From: Sandaracinaceae bacterium
Lineage (GTDB): Bacteria; Myxococcota_A; Polyangia; Polyangiales; JADJQN01
NCBI GenBank assembly: GCA_016712745.1
Contig: JADJQN010000001.1
Location: 1,364,001-1,428,000, forward strand
DNA: 64,000 nucleotides
Reading direction: 5' to 3'
Positions 1 through 8,113 of this stretch are shown here, one piece after another; the first letter of the stretch is position 1; each line of letters starts with the position of its first letter. The translations under genes and the position numbers were made by a program. The notes under the pieces were generated by a model, which was not told the DNA's origin, did no database searches, and saw nothing but the letters and a program-made list of their open reading frames with translations.

Positions 1-163
1 GCAATTGCTTTTTTGGGGCGCGGGACGGACTGGATAGTTGCGACGGTAGCCGCAGCGAAAGAAAACCCAAATTGCCTTCCTCTTGATCTCCTGACCTCTT
101 GTAAACCCCGCAGGCGAGCGCAGCACGCACGCCGCACGCGTGCAGTCGCAGGAGGCGCGGGGA

Positions 164-1276
164 TCAGCGGATGCCGCGGACGAGGGCTGCGAACTCGGTC
201 GGATCGAGCGGTACCTCGCCGAGGTTGCCCTGATCGGCTGCTGCTATCTCGACGAACTGCGCGAGGTCTTGGACGAGACTTTCCGCTTCGGGCATCACAG
301 GCATCGGCAAAGCAATGGACTGCTGCGCTTTGAGCAGGCCCACGATCAGCGCCATATCGTCGCGGCCGACTTCGGCGTCGTAGCGAGCGAGCATTTTGGT
401 GAGCGCGTCAGCGAGAGCTGCAGCGCTTGGCACGCGTGTCTCAGGCCGAGGCGAGAGGGTTTTGCGCACAAGCTCGTCGAGCTCAGGCGTCACTGCGCGA
501 TTGAAAACGGAAGGCGGCGGCACCGCGCACTTGGCAACATTGCGCACGGTTTCTCCGTCGTCTGCGCCCAAAAACAAGCGTCTGCCGGTGAGCGCCTCCC
601 ACAAAATGATTCCGAGCGCGAAGACATCGACCGAGGGTCCCGTCGGCTCTTGGCGGATGACTTCCGGCGCGAGATAGCCAAGCTTGCCGCCGACCATATT
701 GGCGCCGGTGTCCGTCTGTCCGGTCGACGCGTTGGCGAGACCGAAGTCGGTGAGCTTCACGTCGCCTTCGGCGCTGACGAGCACATTGTGCGGGGACACG
801 TCGCGATGAATGATGCCGAGCGGCTTGCCGGTGCCGTCTTCTGCGTGATGCGCGTAATCGAGGGCGAGCGCAATCTCTCGCGCCATGTAAATCGCGGGCG
901 CCGGTGGCATTCCCGCTTGTCGTTCTTGCGCATGCTCGAGCACGCCCCGCACGGCCGCGCCGTCCACAAGGTCCATGATCATGATCAACGCGCCATTAAC
1001 TTCGCGCGCGTCGTAAACTCGAACGATGTTCGGATGACGCAGGAGCATACCGAGGCGCGCTTCGTCTTCAAAGAGAGAGCGGTACATCGGTTGCGCGGCG
1101 AGATGGGGAAGCACGCGCTTGATCGCAACCAGATGCGAATCACCGGCGGAAAAGATCGCCTTGGCGCTCCACACCTCGGCCATGCCGCCGACAGCGATGC
1201 GTGACACCGGCTCGTAGCGCGTTGGCGACGAGCGAAGCTTGACCGACAAGCGCGGTGGCGGAGGAGCGGTCGGCAT
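164..1276 (-). CDS. Serine/threonine protein kinase (soluble, single domain)
   Basis: Hanks-type kinase, about 370 residues when started at the ATG at 1276; a TTG nine codons upstream is also open. Visible motifs are a glycine loop (VGGMAEVW, about residues 29-36), the ATP-binding lysine in VAIK (about 53), the catalytic HRDVSPHN loop (about 157), DFGLA (about 177) and APE (about 203). All the residues for activity are present. The region after the kinase fold is only about 90 residues, with no transmembrane helix or sensor domain, so it is probably a cytoplasmic signalling kinase. It lies about 40 nt downstream of the amidohydrolase-like gene on the same strand and is probably co-transcribed with it. 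Such kinases are abundant in myxobacteria; the substrate cannot be inferred. Confidence 0.93.
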   Translation of the reverse strand: MPTAPPPPRLSVKLRSSPTRYEPVSRIAVGGMAEVWSAKAIFSAGDSHLVAIKRVLPHLAAQPMYRSLFEDEARLGMLLRHPNIVRVYDAREVNGALIMIMDLVDGAAVRGVLEHAQERQAGMPPAPAIYMAREIALALDYAHHAEDGTGKPLGIIHRDVSPHNVLVSAEGDVKLTDFGLANASTGQTDTGANMVGGKLGYLAPEVIRQEPTGPSVDVFALGIILWEALTGRRLFLGADDGETVRNVAKCAVPPPSVFNRAVTPELDELVRKTLSPRPETRVPSAAALADALTKMLARYDAEVGRDDMALIVGLLKAQQSIALPMPVMPEAESLVQDLAQFVEIAAADQGNLGEVPLDPTEFAALVRGIR

Positions 1277-1316
1277 GGGCAAGCAGCGTTGCAGAGCGGC
1301 CAAAACGCGTCAACGG

Positions 1317-2555
1317 TTAGAACGCTTTCGGCACTTTTTGTGGGGCGAGCAGTGCGCGCGGGCGCTGCCGTTCTTTCAACACAAATCGCTCGGGATTCGA
1401 ATCGATCCGCGTGTCGAAATCGATGTGCAGGATGCCGGGCGACTTCCCAACGTCGAGCGTCCCGAGGTGCTCATCGTACCCCAATGCGGTCGCTCCCCCG
1501 CTCGTAGCCATGCTGACAAATACGCCCGCGTCGCGCTGAGGAAAACGTGCGTACAGAGCCGCCGCTTCGCCGAGCACGTCCCCGTCATTGGTAATCGCGC
1601 AGCTGCCCGTGCCGAGTGCGAGCGGAATATGATTGCGTAGCATCGCGTCGACATTTGGGAGGCGCGTATCGGAGTGCATGTTTTGTCGAGGCAGCAGCAC
1701 GACCGGCGCGCCGCTTGTCGCCACCTGGATGATTTCGCCCGGCTGCGCATCCAGCAAGTTCACGAGCAGCGTATGGGCGCCCAAGGCATCAACGCTCTGC
1801 GCATGTGTGACGGAGTCAGACCCAGGGGCTTTCCAGTCGCGCGCGCTCTGCGAAGATTGCGCGAGCAGTGAATCAAACGGCCCCGTGCCATCGAGCAGAG
1901 ACGCGCGCGCCACCGCGCTCTCGCACAAAGGAACGAGAGTGCGCGCTCCGCGCAGTTTTGCTTCGGCCACAATCGTGCGCACCGCGTCCGGATGAACCGC
2001 ATACACAGAGTGCACGCTCTCAATGATGTCGAGCCCCTTCCCCCGCTCAGAACGCAGCTCGGCCGAAAGCTCCCGCATCACTGCGACAACGTCGGCTCGC
2101 ATGCCCCGCGTGACTTGGAAGACCTTGGTCTCAAACCGTGCATCGCGAAGCGCATTCGCGTCGAGCAAGCTCGTGCTCGAAACTCCGCACGCGACGGTGC
2201 CGCGCTCGCGTAACAAATCGCAACGCGCGGCGAGCGCCTCGCCATCAATGAACTCCCCCCTTTCGGCCGCAGCGCGAGCTATGCCCATGGCCAGCTCGAA
2301 GTGGCCGCGGCCGCTGACGGCGGGCAGCCCGAGGTCCTCAAGCACTACGTTTGCGTTGACGAGGCCGGGAAGCAGCACGCCCCCCAAAGTCTGCCAGTCA
2401 GCGTTTGGATAACTATTCCGGAGGGATGCGCTATCGCCGATCGCGACGATGCGGCAGCCCTCCTCATCGAGGACGAGTGCGCCGTCCTGAATCGGCTGTG
2501 AAAGTGCCGCCGCCGATACCAGCCAATTCGCAGTAATTCCGCGCAATCTGCCCAA
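1317..2555 (-). CDS. Amidohydrolase-family protein lacking the metal ligands (probable pseudoenzyme)
   Basis: The layout matches the MtaD/aminodeoxyfutalosine deaminase-like amidohydrolases: a small N-terminal beta-sandwich (ITANWLVSAAALSQPIQDG), a TIM barrel and a returning C-terminal strand (LGTLDVGKSPGILHID). Family landmarks are recognisable but altered: the usual NAHTH is NANVV (about residues 67-71), the HLxE position is VPLCES, the AHxxxL position is VNLLDA, and LGTDSxASN is LGTGSCAITN. All the usual metal-binding His/Asp positions appear replaced, while the HSVYAVHPD segment stays family-like. The start is uncertain: no ATG fits, and I chose TTG 2555 because GAGG lies 6 nt upstream; a TTG at 2618 would add a Cys-rich leader unlike the family. 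It is upstream of the protein kinase gene and divergent from the outer-membrane protein gene. Confidence 0.75.
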   Translation of the reverse strand: MGRLRGITANWLVSAAALSQPIQDGALVLDEEGCRIVAIGDSASLRNSYPNADWQTLGGVLLPGLVNANVVLEDLGLPAVSGRGHFELAMGIARAAAERGEFIDGEALAARCDLLRERGTVACGVSSTSLLDANALRDARFETKVFQVTRGMRADVVAVMRELSAELRSERGKGLDIIESVHSVYAVHPDAVRTIVAEAKLRGARTLVPLCESAVARASLLDGTGPFDSLLAQSSQSARDWKAPGSDSVTHAQSVDALGAHTLLVNLLDAQPGEIIQVATSGAPVVLLPRQNMHSDTRLPNVDAMLRNHIPLALGTGSCAITNDGDVLGEAAALYARFPQRDAGVFVSMATSGGATALGYDEHLGTLDVGKSPGILHIDFDTRIDSNPERFVLKERQRPRALLAPQKVPKAF

Positions 2556-2674
2556 GAAAGCCTCGCAAAACTGTGTAGTACCGCAGCTTCCGCAGCTGCA
2601 GATTATGGGATTTAACAAAACGCGTGTGATGCAATGCCGAAAGGCGTGCTAAATCGCGCGCGTTGGCAGGCTTT

Positions 2675-2681
2675 AAGGAGG
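2675..2681 (+). promoter_or_regulatory. Ribosome binding site AAGGAGG
   Basis: A near-perfect Shine-Dalgarno sequence eight nt before the ATG at 2690. It decides the start of the following envelope protein against the in-frame TTG at 2663, which would put the signal peptide nine residues inside the protein. Confidence 0.85.
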
Positions 2682-2689
2682 ATTCGATT

Positions 2690-3598
2690 ATGGTCCGTTC
2701 GTTCTCAATCAATACGCTTCTGGCGTTTGCGGTTGTTTCGGCTTTCACGGCGACGGCTGCAGCACAGGACCCCGAGCAGGGGGACACCGGCGCGTGGCAG
2801 CAAGGCACTCCGCCTCCGCAAGGCCAAGGCCAGTGGAATGGTCAACAACAGCAGGGTTGGGGTCAGCCCCCTCCTCAGCAGCAGCAGCCGCAACAGGGCT
2901 GGAACAACGGCGGCCCCCCGCGCGGCAACGAAGAACGTCCCGGTGCAGTGAACACCGAGAACGATGAAGAAGCGGGCGACACGGACCACGCGCTTGCCGT
3001 TGGCCACGTCGGCGTCGGCTTCTTTGGTGTCATGGGCGTTCCGTACAACGACGGCACGGGCACCACCTCGCTCAATGCTCCGACGGTCGGCGTCCGTTAC
3101 TGGATGAACGAGCGTATCGGTCTCGACCTCGCTCTCGGCTTCGGCTTCACGACGGCTTCTTCGTCGGTGAACTCGATCTCGGCAAGCGGCGGTTCGGCGT
3201 TCGCGCTCGGTGTCCACGGCGGCATTCCGATCGCTCTCTACGCTGGCAAGCACTACACCTTCATGCTCGTCCCCGAGCTCTCGCTTGGCTTCGCTTCGGG
3301 TTCACTCCCGAATGGAAGCAACGACAGCCAGTTCGGTGGCTTCTTGCTCAATGTCGGCATGCGCGCAGGCGCCGAAGTTCACTTCGGCTTCATCGGCATC
3401 CCCGAGCTCTCGCTTCAGGCCAGCGTTGGCCTTGGGCTTGGCTTCCAGTCGACGAGCAGCGACATCTGCGAATCGCAGTCTTCGTGTAACAACAGCACGC
3501 AGACCTCGAACTCGGTCCTGTCGCTTTCGACCAGCGTCGGCTCGCGCCCGTGGGACATCTTCCTCGGCAACATCAGCGCGATTTACTACTGGGAGTGA
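2690..3598 (+). CDS. Outer-membrane beta-barrel-like protein with Gln/Pro/Gly-rich N-terminal linker
   Basis: 302 residues. A signal peptide (hydrophobic core LLAFAVVSAFTATAAA, cleavage near AQ) is followed by about 60 residues dominated by Gln, Pro and Gly, then an acidic stretch (ENDEEAGDTD), then alternating hydrophobic/polar strands with many Gly, Ser and aromatic residues, ending YYWE. The strand pattern and the terminal aromatic fit an outer-membrane beta-barrel; the function is not recognisable. The mature half contains one Cys pair region (CESQSSCNN). A strong Shine-Dalgarno sequence and a downstream terminator suggest a well-expressed single gene. The low-complexity linker may cross or contact peptidoglycan (inference). 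Confidence 0.8.
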   Translation: MVRSFSINTLLAFAVVSAFTATAAAQDPEQGDTGAWQQGTPPPQGQGQWNGQQQQGWGQPPPQQQQPQQGWNNGGPPRGNEERPGAVNTENDEEAGDTDHALAVGHVGVGFFGVMGVPYNDGTGTTSLNAPTVGVRYWMNERIGLDLALGFGFTTASSSVNSISASGGSAFALGVHGGIPIALYAGKHYTFMLVPELSLGFASGSLPNGSNDSQFGGFLLNVGMRAGAEVHFGFIGIPELSLQASVGLGLGFQSTSSDICESQSSCNNSTQTSNSVLSLSTSVGSRPWDIFLGNISAIYYWE

Positions 3599-3632
3599 GC
3601 TGAGCGCCTAAAAAGCGTTCGCTTCACACGAG

Positions 3633-3670
3633 ACGCCGGTTCCCTCACGGGGGCCGGCGTTTTGCTTTTT
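3633..3670 (+). terminator. Rho-independent terminator after the barrel-protein gene
   Basis: A 7-bp G+C stem ACGCCGG (3633-3639) pairs with CCGGCGT (3654-3660), followed by a T-rich tract (TTTTGCTTTTT). It lies about 35 nt past the stop codon. Confidence 0.85.
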
Positions 3671-3708
3671 GAATGAGCCGATTCTGAGGGGCAACGGTTC
3701 ATATAACC

Positions 3709-4566
3709 GTGCGAACGCGAGCCACGCTGTTGGTTGGTCTCGTCACCCTGCTCGGGTGCGTGTGTAGCTTAGGCTGCTCGCCTGCGCTCACGACGATGGA
3801 GCCCGCACGGCTCGTCCCGGCGCACCATCTTCAGCTGACAGCCGGCTTGTACGGAACAAACCCTATGGGCGATGTGCGCGCGGCCTTCGATAGCGCGACG
3901 CAGATGCGCATTTCTGAGAGCGGTTTGTCGCCCGATCAAGTCACGACGCTTATGAATGGCGCGGCCGCCGTTGTCATTGCGCCCCCCTCCGCGGGATTCG
4001 AAATCGGCGCAGCGTATGGAGTGACGCGCAACTTCGCGGTTGGTGCGCGCACCACCGGCAACACGGTGCGCGCGAACATGCGTTTTCAATTCCTACGCAT
4101 GGCGCCGGGCTTCTACGGATCGATTGGCCTCGGCGCTTCGGTTTACTTGTATGGGTTTCCGGTTCAGCAGTTTACGGACTCTGTCTCGCTGACCAGCTTC
4201 GCGCGACAGGAGCTCGACATTCCGATCTCCTTCGGGTTCAGCGGACGCTACGGACACATCTGGCTTGGCCCGAAGATGGTCTTGTCGCGCTACGACGCCG
4301 ATGTCGCTGCGTGTACGCAAGGCAATACCAGCACCTGCACCACGACCGCAAACGTTGCCGTTGCGGGCACGGCCGCATACTTCGGCGGCCAACTCGGCCT
4401 CGCTGTTGGTTATCGTCAGTACTGGATCGCGGCTGAGCTAACCCTCATGCACATTCAAACGAACGCTACCGTCGACATCGCAATGAACAGCATGAGTGCG
4501 TCCACGACCTTTGCGTCCGGAGGTCTCGTAGTCGTCCCTGCCCTAGCCTTCCTCGGCTGGTTTTAG
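3709..4566 (+). CDS. Putative lipoprotein / barrel-like envelope protein
   Basis: 285 residues from a GTG start. The N-terminus is a lipoprotein-type signal (VGLVTLLGCVCSLGCSPA) with two possible lipobox cysteines, Cys17 (LLGC) and Cys23 (SLGC). The rest is rich in Gly, Ala and aromatic residues in alternating patterns and ends FLGWF, again barrel-like. No catalytic motif is visible. A 6-bp hairpin (ACGGTT/AACCGT, 3694-3710) covers the start codon and could damp translation. It follows the other envelope gene in the same direction but is separated from it by a terminator, so it probably has its own promoter. Confidence 0.72.
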   Translation: MRTRATLLVGLVTLLGCVCSLGCSPALTTMEPARLVPAHHLQLTAGLYGTNPMGDVRAAFDSATQMRISESGLSPDQVTTLMNGAAAVVIAPPSAGFEIGAAYGVTRNFAVGARTTGNTVRANMRFQFLRMAPGFYGSIGLGASVYLYGFPVQQFTDSVSLTSFARQELDIPISFGFSGRYGHIWLGPKMVLSRYDADVAACTQGNTSTCTTTANVAVAGTAAYFGGQLGLAVGYRQYWIAAELTLMHIQTNATVDIAMNSMSASTTFASGGLVVVPALAFLGWF

Positions 4567-4621
4567 GGCCGTCAGCGCTCACTCCCCGTGTCCCAGGGGT
4601 GTGCTAGGTTGCTGGGCCGTT

Positions 4622-7432
4622 ATGACCGCACCCAAAGAGCATCCGTACTCGCACTTCATCAAAAAAGTGCAGAAGCCATCGCAGTATTTGGGCGGTGAGC
4701 ATGGCGAGAAAGTCAAAGACTTCGACGCGGTCGACGCGCGTGTGTGTCTCGCATTCCCCGATCTCTATGAAATCGGGATGAGCCATTTGGGCTACAAGAT
4801 TCTCTACGGCTTGCTCAATGCTCACCCGCGCATCCTAGCCGAACGCGCCTACGCGCCCTGGGCTGACATGGAAGCACAACTTCGCGAACGCAACGAACCG
4901 TTGCGCAGCTTAGAGACATGGCACGCGTTGCGCGATTTCGACATGGTGGGATTCTCTCTTCAGTTTGAGCTGACGTACACGAACGTGCTTTTGATGCTGG
5001 AGCTTGGCGGCATTCCCCTTCGAGGCAGCGACCGCAGCGAAAACGATCCGCTCATCGTAGCGGGCGGCCCAACTGCGACACACGCCGAACCGATGTCGCC
5101 CTTCTTCGATGCGATGCTTATTGGCGACGGCGAAGAGCGCACACAAGAGATTGCGTTGCTGTGGACCGATCTCAAGAAGGCCGGCGTACCCCGCGCCGAG
5201 CGCCTGCGCGCCCTCGCCAAGTTAAATGGCGTTTACGTGCCATCGCTTTACTCGACGAAGCTCGATGCCGATACGGGCTTCGTTGTTGTTGATGCACCAC
5301 TCTTTCCCGAAGCGCACTTGCCCATCGAACGTGCATTCGTCGAAGATCTAAACAAGTATCCATTTCCAAGCGATGGGCCGGTCGCCGCGACGCAGACCAT
5401 CTTCGATCGCGTGTCCGTCGAGATCGCGCGCGGCTGCACTGAAGGCTGCCGCTTCTGCCAAGCCGGAATGATCTACAGACCCGTGCGCGAACGTGAGCCG
5501 GAGAGCATTGTCTCCAGCATCCTCGCGTCTGTGCGAGACGGCGGATACGACGAAGCGTCGCTCACGTGCCTCTCCACCGCCGACTACAGCGCCATTGCGC
5601 CTCTCGTTAAAGAAGTGATGCAAAAGCTCGATGGGCAAAAGGTATCGCTCAGCGTTTCGTCGCTGCGTGCGTACGGCCTTGGTGAAGAGCTTCTCGATGA
5701 GATTCAGAAAGTGCGCGCGACCGGCCTCACATTTGCGCCGGAAGCAGGCACGCAGCGCATGCGCGATGTCGTGAACAAGAACGTCACCGAAGCACAGCTG
5801 ATGGAAACCGCCGACCGAGTGTTCTCGCGTGGATGGTCCAAGATGAAGCTCTACTTCATGATCGGTTTGCCCACGGAAGAAGACGAGGACGTCGTCGGCA
5901 TCGTCCAGACCGGCGCGCGCGCATTGCAAGTAGGTCGTCGTGCACAGCGCGGCAACTCGCCGAAAGTTGTCGTGAGCGTAAGTACGCACGTGCCCAAGCC
6001 TCACACGCCCTTTCAGTGGTGGGCCATGGACACCCGCGACGAGATCGTTCGCAAGCAGGGGATGCTACGCGACGAAGCGCGGCACACGGGCGTGCAGCTT
6101 CGCATGCATGATTCGGTTGGCTCCTTCATCGAGGGCATTCTTTCGCGCGGGGACCGCACTCTCGCCAATGTTGTCGAGGGCGCGTACAAACGCGGCGCAC
6201 GTTTCGATTCGTGGGAAGAAGAGCTCAAGCTTGACGCCTGGCAAGGCGCGCTCGACGAGACCGGGATTGACACCAATCGATTCCTCTCGACGATTCCGAT
6301 TGATGCGCGCTTGCCGTGGGATCACATCGATGTCGGTCTCGAAGACGGCTTCCTCGCGCGCGAGTACAAAAAGTCTGTAAAAAACCGTCTGAGCCCGCCC
6401 TGCGGCAAGGCAGTCGGCATGTTCATTCATCACACGAATCTCGAAGATGCGAAGACGGATACCCGTCGCTTGGTTTGCTACGACTGCGGCGTCGCTTGCG
6501 ATATGCAGAAGATGCGTGAAGAGCGACAGGACTTCTTGATTCAGCTCGGTGCGAAGGTCCGACCCGAGCCAAAGCCTCTGTCAGATGTCGTGAAGACGCC
6601 GCGCCAACGAAAGCCCCAGGCCAACTTCAATCAGACAACGCCCATTCGTGTTCGCCTCGGCTATACGAAGCTTGGTCGGGCAGCTTTCTCGTCGCATTTG
6701 GATCTTGTGCGCTTGATGCCCCGGCTTTTGCGTCGGCTCGATTTGCCTCTCTACTACTCGCAGGGTTTTCATCCAAAACCCGATATGGTCTTTGGGCCAG
6801 CGCTTTCGCTGGGCGTGGCAAGCCTTGCCGAGTACGTCGACATCAAGCTCGCGGGCGAAGCCACATTCGATATCGACGATTTGGCATCGCGTTTGAGTGA
6901 AGTCTCACTCGATGGCATTCGTTTCATCGGCGCAACCGTGCTCGGCCCCACGGATCCGGGATTGAACCGCATCGTCGATGAATCCATGTACGTGGCCGGC
7001 CTGCCGCGCTCTACCCTCGCGGACCTCGGCCTTCCAACGCTCGACGATGTCAAAGCGCGCATCGCAGCACGCATGGGCGAGAAGCTCGTCGTGCGACGCA
7101 TGATCGAAGGCCTTGGCAAGAACATCGACGTCAGTGCCTATCTGATCGACGCGCAAGCGGGCGTCGGACACGAACACCTGGAAAACGCGGGCATCGTGGG
7201 CGAGCTGCTACCTATAACGCTGAATATTCGCATCACGGGCGCGGGCTCGGCGAAAGCGCAAGAAGCCCTCGATGCTGTGCTCGACAAGACCGGCGTGGAA
7301 GCGCGCCTGGTTCGTGTTGGCCTCTACGGATCGCGTACGGGCTCGCGCGCCACGCCGCTCGACATCGAACAGCATCGAAAAATGCACACGCGCACGGAAG
7401 CTGTCGCTGCGGCGGAGATGCCAGCTGAATGA
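4622..7432 (+). CDS. B12-binding-like radical SAM protein fused to DUF2344 (TIGR03960-type)
   Basis: 936 residues from ATG 4622. An N-terminal region typical of these proteins (FPDLYEIGMSHLGYKILYGLLN) is followed by the radical SAM core with the iron-sulfur motif CTEGCRFC (Cys272, 276, 279), which binds a 4Fe-4S cluster and S-adenosylmethionine. A second Cys group (CYDCGVACDM, about residue 625) may hold another metal. From about residue 680 comes the DUF2344 domain (IRVRLGYTKLGRAAFSSHLDL ... QGFHPKPDMVFGPALSLGV). The substrate of the family is unknown to me; in other bacteria it often lies near rng/rne and ribosomal protein genes, which is not the case here. Its last codons overlap the next gene by 4 nt, so translation is coupled. 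Confidence 0.9.
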   Translation: MTAPKEHPYSHFIKKVQKPSQYLGGEHGEKVKDFDAVDARVCLAFPDLYEIGMSHLGYKILYGLLNAHPRILAERAYAPWADMEAQLRERNEPLRSLETWHALRDFDMVGFSLQFELTYTNVLLMLELGGIPLRGSDRSENDPLIVAGGPTATHAEPMSPFFDAMLIGDGEERTQEIALLWTDLKKAGVPRAERLRALAKLNGVYVPSLYSTKLDADTGFVVVDAPLFPEAHLPIERAFVEDLNKYPFPSDGPVAATQTIFDRVSVEIARGCTEGCRFCQAGMIYRPVREREPESIVSSILASVRDGGYDEASLTCLSTADYSAIAPLVKEVMQKLDGQKVSLSVSSLRAYGLGEELLDEIQKVRATGLTFAPEAGTQRMRDVVNKNVTEAQLMETADRVFSRGWSKMKLYFMIGLPTEEDEDVVGIVQTGARALQVGRRAQRGNSPKVVVSVSTHVPKPHTPFQWWAMDTRDEIVRKQGMLRDEARHTGVQLRMHDSVGSFIEGILSRGDRTLANVVEGAYKRGARFDSWEEELKLDAWQGALDETGIDTNRFLSTIPIDARLPWDHIDVGLEDGFLAREYKKSVKNRLSPPCGKAVGMFIHHTNLEDAKTDTRRLVCYDCGVACDMQKMREERQDFLIQLGAKVRPEPKPLSDVVKTPRQRKPQANFNQTTPIRVRLGYTKLGRAAFSSHLDLVRLMPRLLRRLDLPLYYSQGFHPKPDMVFGPALSLGVASLAEYVDIKLAGEATFDIDDLASRLSEVSLDGIRFIGATVLGPTDPGLNRIVDESMYVAGLPRSTLADLGLPTLDDVKARIAARMGEKLVVRRMIEGLGKNIDVSAYLIDAQAGVGHEHLENAGIVGELLPITLNIRITGAGSAKAQEALDAVLDKTGVEARLVRVGLYGSRTGSRATPLDIEQHRKMHTRTEAVAAAEMPAE

Positions 7433-8052
7433 GCGACACAACCGATCGCTGGAAGAGTCTCGTGCGCCACGCCGTGCGACGCGCCACAGATGAGGTCACG
7501 AAGATCCCCGGCGTAGCTCAGGCGAAGGGAGCGCTGCGGGAGCTGCGCAATCTTGGAGCGGTGGTGCCGACGGAGCTCGTGCGCGCCGAACTGCTGCGCA
7601 CACCATCGCTACAAAGTTTGTCGATGAGCATTTCCGACTCGGGCGTTCACATCGAGGCAAGCTTCGACGATGCCGACGATATCACCGTGCGCGTCGTACC
7701 CGGGCAAGTCCGTTTTGCGGCACGCGGCGCGAAAGAAGTCTCATTCGAAGTGCACCCTGTCGAGGTCGCGCGTCACCGCCACGCACAGGACCTTGTAGTC
7801 GCCATCGCCAGCGCCGTCGCGCGGGCTTTGTGGGCGGCAGTCCTACGCGGCGACAACAATTCAACACCGATGGCCATCGTCGATCGCGACGCAGAAAACG
7901 TTTTCCGCATCGACCTTCGCACCCTGAGCATCCTAAAAAAAGCGCGCGGCGGCGCCGCAGTCTCCGTCATGCTCGACGCCCTAGCCCTAGAATCCATACG
8001 CGCAACCGAAGGCGCCCTCCGCCTAAAAGTCACAACCCCCATTTTGTTCTGA
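7429..8052 (+). CDS. Protein of unknown function, coupled to the radical SAM gene
   Basis: 207 residues starting at the ATG of an ATGA overlap with the upstream stop codon. The N-terminus is basic and helical (WKSLVRHAVRRATDEVTK); the middle has mixed beta-type segments, and the C-terminus ends in hydrophobic strands (RLKVTTPILF). There is no signal peptide, transmembrane helix or Cys motif. I do not recognise the family. Four-nt coupling suggests a stoichiometric or functional partner of the radical SAM protein (inference). The stop codon is directly followed by the 60-bp palindrome. Confidence 0.75.
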   Translation: MSDTTDRWKSLVRHAVRRATDEVTKIPGVAQAKGALRELRNLGAVVPTELVRAELLRTPSLQSLSMSISDSGVHIEASFDDADDITVRVVPGQVRFAARGAKEVSFEVHPVEVARHRHAQDLVVAIASAVARALWAAVLRGDNNSTPMAIVDRDAENVFRIDLRTLSILKKARGGAAVSVMLDALALESIRATEGALRLKVTTPILF

Positions 8053-8053
8053 G

Positions 8054-8113
8054 GGGACGATCGTTTAGTTAAGAAAGTTTACGCGTAAACTTTCTTAACT
8101 AAACGATCGTCCC
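8054..8113. repeat. Perfect 60-bp palindrome filling a convergent intergenic gap
   Basis: The 30 bases from 8054 are the exact reverse complement of the 30 bases ending at 8113, with no loop and no mismatch; the centre is ACGCGT (8081-8086). Each arm starts GGGACGATCG and continues into A+T-rich sequence unlike its surroundings. It starts one base after the stop of the upstream gene, and its last base is within the sthA stop codon. As RNA it would fold into a very stable hairpin in either direction, so a bidirectional terminator is the simplest role, although neither side has a T-tract of its own. Confidence 0.95.

Noticed and set aside
1..163. Possible coding region at the left edge
   Set aside because: Short frames only, none with a signal, motif or ribosome site; treated as intergenic sequence.
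140..1204. 354-codon plus-strand open frame over the kinase gene
   Set aside because: It is the complement of a gene with clear kinase motifs; no domain, signal or ribosome site supports it. High G+C content makes such shadows common.
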